Shown here: positions 1 through 7,739 of the stretch, in pieces
How the letters are laid out: each line of letters opens with the position of its first letter
How positions within the stretch are numbered: the stretch's first letter is position 1
Translations under genes and position numbers: made by a program
The notes under the pieces: model-generated
Seen by the model: the letters and a program-made list of their open reading frames with translations, nothing else
Databases searched by the model: none
Told to the model about the DNA's origin: nothing
Origin: Stramonita haemastoma
Taxonomy: Eukaryota; Mollusca; Gastropoda; Neogastropoda; Muricidae
Length of the DNA: 12,500 nt
Reading direction: 5' to 3'
NCBI GenBank assembly: GCA_030674155.1
Contig: CM060320.1
Location: 19,022,369 to 19,034,868 of the forward strand

Positions 1-770
1 AATGTAGCTGTACAGTGCTATGACAGACAGCTGACTAAATGTAGCTGTACAGTGCTATGACAGACAGCTGACTAAATGTAGCTGTACAGTGCTATGACAG
101 ACAGCTGACTAAATGTAGCTGTACAGTGCTATGACAGACAGCTGACTAAATGTAGCTGTACAGTGCTATGACAGACAGCTGACTAAATGTAGCTGTACAG
201 TGCTATGACAGACAGCTGACTAAATGTAGCTGTACAGTGCTATGACAGACAGCTGACTAAATGTAGCTTACAGTGCTATGACAGACAGCTGACTAAATGT
301 AGCTGTGCAGTGCTATGATAGACAGCTGACTAAATGTAGCTGTACAGTGCTATGACAGACAGCTCCCTAAATGTAGCTGTGCAGTGCTGTAATAGACAGC
401 TTACTAAATAGCTGTGCAGTGCTATGACAGACAGCTCCCTAAATGTAGCTGTGCAGTGCTGTAATAGACAGCTCACTAAATAGCTGTGCAGTGCTATGAC
501 AGACAGCTCCCTAAATGTAGCTGTGCAGTGCTGTAATAGACAGCTCACTAAATAGCTGTGCAGTGCTATGACAGACAGCTCCCTAAATGTAGCTGTGCAG
601 TGCTGTAATAGACAGCTGACTAAATGTAGCTGTGCAGTGCTGTAATAGACAGCTGACTAAATGTAGCTGTACAGTGCTGTAATAGGACAGCTCACTAAAT
701 AGCTGTGCAATGCTAGGATAGACAGCTCAATAACTGCAGTTTTTAAGTAATGTTATAGGACAGTTGACTA
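1..770. repeat. 37-bp satellite array, about 21 copies, right-hand edge
   Basis: Head-to-tail copies of a unit starting AATGTAGCTGTACAGTG and ending CAGCTGACTA. Units at 1, 38, 75, 112, 149, 186 and 223 are each 37 bp and essentially identical. The unit at 260 is 36 bp because one G is lost. The array is already in progress at base 1, so it continues to the left. Copies from about 296 onward carry substitutions (TGTGCAG for TGTACAG, GTAATAG for ATGACAG). From 333 they are arranged as dimers. The last units (660-697 of 38 bp, 698-732 of 35 bp, 733-770 of 38 bp) are increasingly diverged and the repeat fades at about 780. Each junction between units places ACAGCT 10 nt before AGCTGT, a 6-bp potential hairpin stem. 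Open frames here are a by-product of the repeat. I do not recognise the family by name. Confidence 0.97.
333..622. repeat. 72-bp dimeric higher-order repeat within the 37-bp satellite
   Basis: Units alternate between two types. Type 1 has ATGACAGACAGCTCCCTA (333-369, 407-441, 479-513, 551-585). Type 2 has GTAATAGACAGCT followed by TACTA, CACTA or GACTA (370-406, 442-478, 514-550, 586-622). From 407 onward every type 1 unit begins AATAGC, lacking the TG of AATGTAGC, so it is 35 bp and the dimer is 72 bp (35+37). The first pair is 74 bp because its type 1 unit is full length. Seventy-two is a multiple of three, which explains a 24-residue periodic open frame on the minus strand; that frame is not evidence of a protein. 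Confidence 0.93.
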
Positions 771-1118
<348 letters not shown>

Positions 1119-1255
1119 CTATTGTTTATGACGTGTTTGCCTGATGTTAAAAAGAGTCGGTGTGTGCATCATTTACCAGCATTACTTCTGTAATAATTGG
1201 CTACAGAGACTGGATGTAAGAAAAAAAACAGCAATTATATATTCTTTCATCTATG
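1119..1255. other. short unique spacer between microsatellites
   Basis: About 137 bp of mixed sequence including an A-run near 1220-1228. No gene, hairpin or known element recognised. Confidence 0.7.
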
Positions 1256-2125
<870 letters not shown>

Positions 2126-2128
<3 letters not shown>

Positions 2129-2639
2129 TTAACGCTTGTGTGCATTGTAGACCTATGTGGTGTCAGTCATTATGGCTCTTGTATGTGTCAGGAGAAACAA
2201 TGCCTGCAGAGCTCATCAGGCATGCAGCCCTGTTCTACACTGTACTGTGCTGCTATTCCGTAGTTTATGGAGTACCGTTGTTTATCACAGCCGGGAGAGG
2301 GAAGTAGGCCATGCACGTGAGAAATGCCCGTGTGCTGAGGGCACAGGCATAAGAGTAAACACTGCCTTGTGCATGCTGTTTGTCAGACAACGTACAGCCA
2401 GCCACAAGAAGTTGAGTCATCATAAATCTGCAGCCTAGAAGATGTGCATACATGCATTCTGTGTGTAGTGAAAAACGGTGCATGATTGCGTACATGTATA
2501 GGGAATCAGACGCCTGAAGTGTTAGCCATGTCTTGTAGTCGTGATAAATACGAACCTGATTCCTTATTTTTTCCTGTCAGCCATTATCTCACATCTTTTG
2601 AAGATGATTATCTGTCTCAGTGTGTGTGGGTGAGTGGGG
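2126..2639. other. unique intergenic-looking DNA, no gene recognised
   Basis: About 510 bp of balanced, non-repetitive sequence between the TG and GA microsatellites. It has short open frames on both strands (for example 2265-2495 minus, 76 codons) but no recognisable domain. The frame at 2157-2438 plus begins in unique sequence but has no protein-like features. An exon cannot be excluded from sequence reading alone. Confidence 0.6.
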
Positions 2640-2660
2640 TTTTTTTTTTAGCAGACCAAC

Positions 2661-2739
<79 letters not shown>

Positions 2740-2798
2740 AGAGAGAGAAGACAGACAGACAGACAGACAGACATGACAGACAGACAGACAGACAGGCA

Positions 2799-2843
<45 letters not shown>
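2640..2843. repeat. poly-T followed by (GA)n - (GACA)n compound microsatellite
   Basis: Ten T residues at 2640-2649, then GA dinucleotides from about 2665 to 2749 with two AAG interruptions, then GACA tetranucleotides from about 2750 to 2843 with a few slips (ACATGACAG, GGCAAGAC). This is the reverse-complement motif set of the TC/TCTG block at 1256-1684. Confidence 0.97.
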
Positions 2844-2933
2844 TATATAGAGAGTAAGCATGCATAGCCATGAGAACGGTGGTGGTGTTTGCAGGGGACT
2901 GGTAGAGAGATAGAGAAAGTCGCAGAGAAAACC

Positions 2934-2958
2934 GGGGTGGGGGGTGGGGGGGTGGGGG
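2934..2958 (+). other. G-quadruplex motif with single-T loops
   Basis: Four G-runs of 4, 6, 7 and 5 residues separated by single T residues. This meets the standard quadruplex pattern (four runs of at least three G, loops of 1-7 nt) with the shortest possible loops, known to give the most stable folds. It lies about 28 bp upstream of the GAA tract. Folding itself is inference. Confidence 0.85.
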
Positions 2959-2986
2959 TTCAGATTGATGAAGATGAGGAGGCACT

Positions 2987-3360
2987 AGAAGAAGAAGAAG
3001 AATGCGAAGAAGAAGAATGCGAAGAAGAAGAAGAAGAAGAAGAAGAAAAAGAAGAAGAAAAGAATAAGAAGAGAAGAAGAAGAAGAAAGAAGAAAGAAGA
3101 AGAAAGAAGAAGAACAAGAATAGCGAATGAAGAAGAAATGCGAAGAGAGAAGAAGAAGAGAAGAAGAAAGAAGAAGAAGGGAAAGAACGAAGAAAAAACA
3201 GAAGAAGAAGAAGACAACACAACAACAACAACAACAACAACAAAAAAACATCAAAACAACAAGCAACAACAACAACAACATCAACAGCAAGAAGAAGAAG
3301 ATCAACATCAACAACAACAACAACAACAAATAGAACAAGAACCAGAACAAGTACAAGAAT
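2987..3360. repeat. (GAA)n homopurine tract passing into (CAA)n
   Basis: Imperfect GAA repeats from 2987 to 3213 form a long, nearly pure purine plus strand. CAA repeats follow to about 3360, with a GAAGAAGAAG block near 3290-3300. The resulting open frame (2889-3362, 157 codons) reads as glutamate/lysine/arginine then threonine/asparagine/glutamine. Several other frames through the same DNA are also open, so it is best read as a trinucleotide microsatellite. A real acidic or polyglutamine segment of an exon is possible but unsupported, since no folded domain flanks it. Confidence 0.93.
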
Positions 3361-3580
3361 AAGAAGAAATTAGACATTGACAGTGTCGAGGAAAAAATGG
3401 CAAATGAAAAGAGTGTCTTTCCTCCTCTCCCATCATTTTCCTATTAAAGCTCATGCATAAAACATGAGGGCAAGAGTTTGCCCATGAGAAAACGAAAGAG
3501 GATGAGAGTATGAAGTTTTTTTGTCAAGAGAGTGAGTCTTCTGTGTACTCACGAAGGTTTATTTTATATGCTCCCCCACA
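3361..3580. other. unique spacer with two adjacent inverted repeats
   Basis: Non-repetitive DNA. CTCATG (3450-3455) pairs with CATGAG (3463-3468) across a 7-nt loop. GGGCAA (3468-3473) pairs with TTGCCC (3478-3483) across a 4-nt loop. The arms meet at base 3468. No coding region was recognised. Confidence 0.65.
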
Positions 3581-4040
3581 ATCTGTCTCTCTCTCTCGTC
3601 TCCTCTCCTCTCTCTCACTCCTGCCTCTCAACTCTCTCTCTCCCTCTCTCACTCTCCTCGTCAACTCTCACTCTCACTCTCTCCCTCTCTCTCCTCCTCA
3701 CTCTCTCTCTCTCTCTCTCTCTCCCTCGCTCCGCTCGCTCGGCTCCTCGCGCTCGCCTCCCTTTCACCTCGTCGCCCCCCGCCCCCCTCGCTCGCCCCGT
3801 CGTCTGCTTTTTGAACGGATGCAATTTTATTCTCACTGTTGATGCATATTCCCGGTTGTGCATTCATTCTCTCTCCCTCCCTCTCCTCTCTGTCTGTCTG
3901 CTATCTGTCTTCTGTCTCTCCTCTGTCTCTCTGTCTCTCCCTCTTCTCATCACTCAACAACTCTCCCCTCACCTTCTCTCCTCTCTCACTCTCTCTCTCT
4001 CCCTCTCTCTCTGCTCTCTCTCTCTCTCTCTCTCTCTCTC
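3581..4040. repeat. imperfect CT-rich low-complexity block
   Basis: Mostly TC/TCC/TCAC/TCTG motifs, interrupted by a C/G-rich patch (3725-3818) and a short unique piece (about 3810-3865). It ends in pure CT near 4017-4040. The serine/leucine/proline open frames on the plus strand and arginine/glutamate frames on the minus strand are compositional. Confidence 0.9.
3725..3818. other. CpG-dense patch inside CT-rich DNA
   Basis: About fifteen CpG steps in roughly 90 bp (repeated CTCGCTC, CGCGCTCG, CGTCG), in contrast to the CpG-poor sequence around it. It is too short for a classical CpG island. It may be a CT tract that gained a CTCG motif, or a short promoter-like patch; there is no TATA or initiator support and no gene nearby. 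Confidence 0.5.
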
Positions 4041-4115
4041 GTGTTGTCCTGCAGTTTCCAGGATAGAAAGGTGTTACAATCATTAGCTGGCTAGCTGGGA
4101 ATGCACATCTTTACA

Positions 4116-4480
4116 CTGCTGCAGAACACACTGAGGGCTTGCATCAAGAAAGAGGGGAAAAGAATGAAACCAACTAACTGCAGAAACACTAAGGGCATGC
4201 AGTCATGGGAGTGGAAAACCAGAATGGAACAAACTGACTGCAGAACACTAGGGCTGGCAGTCATGGGAGAGGAAAAAGAATGGAACCCTAACTCAACCTG
4301 CACGAACACTAGGGCTTGCATCACGGAAGAGGGAAAAAAAGAATGGAACCAACTAACTGACAGAAAACACTAGGCTTGCAGTCACGGAAGAGGGAAAAAG
4401 AATGGAACCAACTGACTGCAGAACACTAAAGGCTGCAGTCATGGGAAGGAAAAAGGAATGGAGCAAAAACTGCTTACGGA
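4116..4480. repeat. ~59-bp minisatellite, six copies plus a partial
   Basis: The motif CTGCAGAACACTAGGGCT and variants recurs with its GCAG at about 4121, 4180, 4240, 4300, 4359 and 4418, spacing 58-60 bp. Each copy continues with a GCAGTCATGGGAGAGG-like segment, then AAAGAATGGAACC and CAACTGACTG. Copies differ by small insertions and deletions, mostly in A-runs and G-runs, so any open frame is broken between copies. A last diverged piece (GGAATGGAGCAAAAACTG) lies at about 4455-4472. No known family recognised. Confidence 0.93.
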
Positions 4481-4530
4481 AACATGGAATCTCCCTGGCT
4501 CTCTGGATGACTATGGGCACACACACCAAT

Positions 4531-5050
4531 GTATTCCTCTGTGTCTGTACAGCAACTTTCTCTGTTTCTGTAAACCGCATCCTTCTCTGTTTGTTTACAA
4601 CATCCATCCTCTCCATCCGTTTGTTTACAGCATCCTTCTGTGTTTATTTACAGTATCCTTCTGTGTTTGTTTACAGCATCCTTCTGTGTTTTGTTTACAA
4701 GCATCCTTCTGTGTTTGTTTACAGCACTCCTTCTGTGTTTGTTCACAAGCATCCTTCTGTGTTTGTTTACAGCATCTTGCTATGTTTGTTTGTTTACAGC
4801 ATCCTTCTGTTTTGTTTACAGCATCCATCTCTGTTTGTTTACAGCATCCATCTCTGTTTGTTTACAGCATCCTTCTGTGTTATTGTTTACAGCATCCTTC
4901 CTGTGTTTTGTTTACAGCATCCTTCAGTGTGTTTGTTTACCAGCATCCATCTCTTTTTTTGTTTACAGCATCCCTTCTGTGTTTGTTTTACAGCATCCTT
5001 CTAGTGTTTGTTTACAGCATCCATCTCTGTTTGTTTTCAGCATCCTTATC
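4531..5050. repeat. 23-bp minisatellite, subfamily A
   Basis: Tandem units of about 23 bp built as CATCC, TTCTGTG (or ATCTCTG), then TTTGTTTACAG. GTTTAC occurs 15 times between about 4590 and 5015. Length varies from 22 to 28 bp, mainly by single-base gains and losses in T-runs. The first copies (4531-4590) are diverged and carry TCTGTACAGC or TCTGTAAACC in place of TTTGTTTACAGC. Because 23 is not a multiple of three, the long cysteine/leucine/phenylalanine frames (for example 4458-5570, 370 codons) cycle through all phases of the unit. They reflect lack of stop codons rather than a conserved protein. Confidence 0.95.
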
Positions 5051-5510
5051 TGTTTCTGTACGACATCCTTCTCCGCTTATGTACAACATCTATTCTCTGT
5101 TTTTGTACAACACCCCTTCCCTCTGTATTCTGTGCAACACCCTTCTCTGTTTCTGTGCAACCACCCTTCTCTGTATCTGTGTGCAACACCCTTCTCTGTT
5201 TCTGTGCAACACCCATTCTCTGTATCTGTGCAACACCCCTCTTCTCTGTTTCTGTGCAACACCCTTCTCTGATCTGTGCAACACCCTTCTCTGTTTCTGT
5301 GCAACACCCTCTCTGTATCTGTGCAACACCCTTCTCTGTTTTTTCTGTGCAACACCCTTCTCTGTATCTTGTGCAACACCCTTCTCTGTTTCTGTGCAAC
5401 ACCCCTTCTCTGTATACTGTGCAACACCCTTCATCTGTTTCTGTGCAACACCCTTCTCTGTTTCTGTGCACACCCTTCTCTGTTCTGCAACACCCTTCTC
5501 TGTCCTTACA
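5051..5510. repeat. 23-bp minisatellite, subfamily B, with a transition zone
   Basis: Bases 5051-5125 hold intermediate units (TGTACGACATCC, TGTACAACATC, TGTACAACACCCC) bridging subfamily A to subfamily B. From about 5125 the unit is CAACACCCTTCTCTG followed by TTTCTGTG or TATCTGTG, about sixteen copies. The TATC and TTTC variants alternate, giving a 46-bp dimer. Minus-strand frames rich in cysteine, threonine and glutamate are repeat translation. Confidence 0.95.
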
Positions 5511-6235
5511 CACAAGAGATCACTATCTTTAGATGATCTGCATGTCAGAATTCATGAGAGATCTATCTGACGTTGTCCCATTGCCAGCCCCAAAGGTTGC
5601 AGCCGTGTTTAGTCGCAGGCCAAACAGATTTGTCAACTAGACATCATATACCATGCTATAAGACCAGAAATCCTGTGTACGAAGACAATGGAACAGGAAA
5701 GAACTTTGTCTGAATATCCTTTCTGGTCGCAGTAAAACACAAGGTAAAGTGTCACAATAACCTGTGTCGAAGGAGAGAACAGAACTCTTTTTTTCACTTC
5801 TTTGAGGGGTCAGCATATTGATGGCCACACTCATCTCCTCTCCCCTCCCTGCTTAACCTTCCCTAACCCTAAAGAGGGGCAGGTACCCATTTACACTGGG
5901 TGACGTAAGGGGGAACTGTTCTGAAGCACAAGCACGCAAAACATCACCCATCTACTTGGTAACTATGTTCGATTTGCTTGGCTTAGGAAAGCGAATGCTG
6001 CCTGACTGCAGTTATCCCATGCCCCAAACAAAATACTATAACTTCTTACCAGCTGGCCATAAGGGTTTGCACTTGTTTTTTTTGCAAAAAATATATCTCA
6101 TGATGACATATAAGATTTAACTTACAAGAGTTTTGCCCTTATTTTCAAAGATCTCTCTGAACACGCATTTTAATGACAAGAGCTTAAAACAGAGTTTACA
6201 GAGGCTCACTCAAACACATCTTCAACAGAAACCAA
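5511..6235. other. unique DNA, no gene recognised
   Basis: About 725 bp of normal-complexity sequence. Small details seen: CCCTAACCCTAAAG near 5860, too short to be telomeric, and ACCCA (5885-5889) with TGGGT (5897-5901) forming a 5-bp stem over a 7-nt loop within GGCAGGTACCCATTTACAC. From memory that stretch resembles a common dispersed mollusc repeat fragment, unverified. Short minus-strand frame 5637-5834 has no recognisable domain. Confidence 0.6.
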
Positions 6236-6271
6236 GGGGGGGAGATGAGGGGGGATGGGTGAGGGGAGGGG
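6236..6271 (+). other. G-quadruplex motif
   Basis: G-runs at 6236-6242, 6249-6254, 6257-6259, 6263-6266 and 6268-6271, separated by loops of 6, 2, 3 and 1 nt. Five runs meet the standard quadruplex rule. The flanks are A- and C-rich unique DNA. Confidence 0.75.
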
Positions 6272-6887
6272 AGGAGAGGTGTAAACCTCAGAAAAGGCGG
6301 GGGTCAGCATAAACCGGCCTTAATGAATGAATGGGAAAGGGTTAAACCCCCAAAAATAACATGCTTTAAAATAAACCATCCTACATCAAACTCAACACAA
6401 CCCCCCAAGGAAATGAATCTCAACAAGCTTTAATAAAAATAAACCATGCTGCCTCTTCCCCCTCCTCTCCTCACTCGCCTTATCACAAATCGAATCTTTC
6501 ATCCACTTCAAGGTCATATCAAGGTTAACGATCAATCAACATGCCACAGCGGCACTTCCTCTTTGAATGAAACAGCCGTATGGCAAAGCTAGAACGATGG
6601 CCACACTAAGACCTGGGGTTGTAAGTGATCAGCGACAGCCCAGAAAAAATCCTGCATCAAAGGAAGGGAAGGAAGGTAAGAAAGAAAGGAGCCAAGCTCG
6701 CCTGCTGGGAAGTCTGTCAATACTGGCTCTGAAGGGATTGTCCAACAACTTATAAAAGGATAAAAGACGTGCAGATTCTCTGCGTGAAATTCTTTTCTGA
6801 TTAACTCACCCAGGAAAGTAAAATGCAATGCCACAAGATCACGCCACCAACCCATTTTCCATTTCCTATTCCTGTCTGCAGCTGAAA
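6272..6887. other. unique, AT-leaning DNA, no gene recognised
   Basis: Ordinary-complexity sequence with repeated short ATAAACC(A/G) phrases (about 6310, 6371, 6440) and no long open frame. The longest frames (6567-6755 plus, 62 codons; 6589-6855 minus, 88 codons) contain no motif I recognise. It contains the DR5-like site described separately. Confidence 0.6.
6508..6527 (+). promoter_or_regulatory. candidate nuclear-receptor DR5 site
   Basis: TCAAGGTCA at 6508-6516 is an exact extended half-site of the type bound by SF-1/ERR-class receptors. AGGTCA (6511-6516), a 5-nt spacer and AGGTTA (6522-6527) form a direct repeat with DR5 spacing, the arrangement classically bound by RAR/RXR; the second half-site has one mismatch. 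GTTAAC lies immediately beside it. No gene is visible nearby, so function is speculative, and such matches also occur by chance. Confidence 0.3.
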
Positions 6888-7092
6888 TTTTTTTTTTTTC
6901 CCCCTCTCATAAATGTTTTTTTCCACAAATTTGCCCCAGGAACACTCTCTGTTTAAGTGGGTTTTTACAATGCCCAATTTTAAAAATTTTATGTATGCCA
7001 ATTTTTTTGTTTCGTTTTTTCCTATTCCACCCACACCAAACCACACTCATGGTCTAGTACATTCGGGGAAATTTGGGGCACCCCAAATTTCC
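6888..7092 (-). mobile_element. truncated SINE-like unit (left copy)
   Basis: Shares a body with the unit at 7250-7583. In plus orientation both read a T-run, then an AAATTTTGCC(AGG)AACA-like segment, a GTGGGTT(T/C)TTA segment, ACAATGCC, TATGTATGC, then a CCACACC(A)AA stretch and CTCATGG. The offset between copies is about 398 bp. The plus-strand T-runs at 6888-6900 and 6915-6921 would be the A-rich tail of a minus-strand element. The tRNA-like head found in the right copy is absent, so this copy is 5' truncated. Confidence 0.5.
7067..7092. repeat. perfect 12-bp inverted repeat, 2-nt centre
   Basis: GGAAATTTGGGG (7067-7078) and CCCCAAATTTCC (7081-7092) are exact reverse complements around CA. 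It lies where the left SINE-like unit ends. The corresponding place in the right unit (about 7470-7485) has only a degenerate left-arm-like stretch. Confidence 0.85.
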
Positions 7093-7249
7093 ACTTTTTA
7101 ATTTTCTTCTTTTCCCCTTCCCCTCAATTTTTTATTCAATCATTTTTATATGTTTTTCCTTTTCTTTCATTTTATTTTTATTTTTTTCTATTTTTTCCCC
7201 TTTTCTCTTTTACCTTTTTCCGTTTTTTTTCTGCGTGATTTTTTGTTTT
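7093..7249. other. T-rich low-complexity spacer between the SINE-like units
   Basis: Pyrimidine-dominated DNA, mostly T-runs broken by single C, A or G, giving phenylalanine-rich frames. It may be an extended tail of the right-hand minus-strand element or independent low-complexity sequence. Confidence 0.6.
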
Positions 7250-7583
7250 TTCTCCCGATAATTTCCTTTTTTATTTTTCTATTTTTTTTTTTTTCTTTTT
7301 TTTCTTTTTTTTTTTTTCTCCCAAAATTTTGCCAGGAACAACCCCTTTTTTTAACGTGGGTTCTTATACAATGCCTTAAAAAAATATATGTATGCACAGG
7401 ACTCGGTGTACGTCTTACCCCAAAAGCCACACCCAAACCCCCAACTCATGGGCCCTATTTACAGCAGGGAAAAAACTTTGGGGAAACAGACGGGATCAAA
7501 AAAACCCGACAAACCAAACATTTCGAACCCGGGGACTTTTCGTTTCTAAGGGGAGGTGCGTTCCCTCAAGACCTCGGGATCCT
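7250..7583 (-). mobile_element. tRNA-derived SINE, minus strand, with A-rich tail
   Basis: Read on the minus strand, GGGTTCGAA (7530-7522) matches the RNA polymerase III B box. About 43 nt upstream, 7573-7563 reads GGTCTTGAGGG followed by AACGCACC, a degenerate A-box region in the spacing expected for a tRNA (A box near position 8, B box near 52). Between them lies an anticodon-arm-like CCTTAGAAACGAAAAG. Downstream is a non-tRNA body (7521 to about 7320), then a long A-rich tail (plus-strand T-runs at about 7262-7319). The tRNA part is too decayed to be a functional tRNA gene: the 3' acceptor half is missing and insertions are present. Family name unknown; from memory it looks like gastropod tRNA-SINEs. 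Confidence 0.55.
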
Positions 7584-7739
7584 TGACTTGTAGGCCTATA
7601 GAAACCCTGAAAAGACCGGATTGGGGGTGCCAAAATTTCGCCGTGTCTTTTCCTCCCCCCCCCCCTTTTTCTTTTTTTTTTTGCTGATAATGTGTGCTCA
7701 AATTTCCCAATGAAGCTCAAGAATAGGGTTAGCTTTTGG
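7584..7739. other. short unique stretch with C/T homopolymer run
   Basis: Unique DNA with a C-run of about 12 followed by T-runs (7652-7682). No gene recognised. Confidence 0.6.

Noticed and set aside
330..548. 72-codon minus-strand frame with perfect 24-residue repeats
   Set aside because: Direct product of the 72-bp satellite dimer, a multiple of three. It disappears where units return to 37 bp.
1..770. CRISPR array
   Set aside because: There are no unique spacers. The 37-bp units are contiguous tandem copies, and the surroundings are eukaryotic with no cas genes.
2939..3243. minus-strand phenylalanine/serine/leucine-rich frames resembling multi-pass membrane proteins
   Set aside because: They are the complement of GAA/CAA repeats (TTC and TTG codons). 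The hydrophobicity is a translation artefact.
2889..3362. 157-codon glutamate/lysine- then glutamine/asparagine-rich frame
   Set aside because: Matches GAA and CAA trinucleotide repeats exactly. Other frames and the opposite strand are also open, and no non-repetitive domain is attached.
4458..5570. 370-codon cysteine/leucine/phenylalanine-rich frame suggestive of a membrane or cysteine-rich repeat protein
   Set aside because: It reads a 23-bp minisatellite with frequent single-base indels. Peptide periodicity shifts phase repeatedly, and the minus strand is open too.
5855..5875. telomere-like CCCTAACCCTAAAG
   Set aside because: Only about two repeats in a unique context, so not a telomere or an interstitial telomeric array.
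7521..7583. functional tRNA gene on the minus strand
   Set aside because: The A box is degenerate, there is no acceptor stem pairing, and the T arm runs into unrelated sequence. It is better explained as a SINE head.
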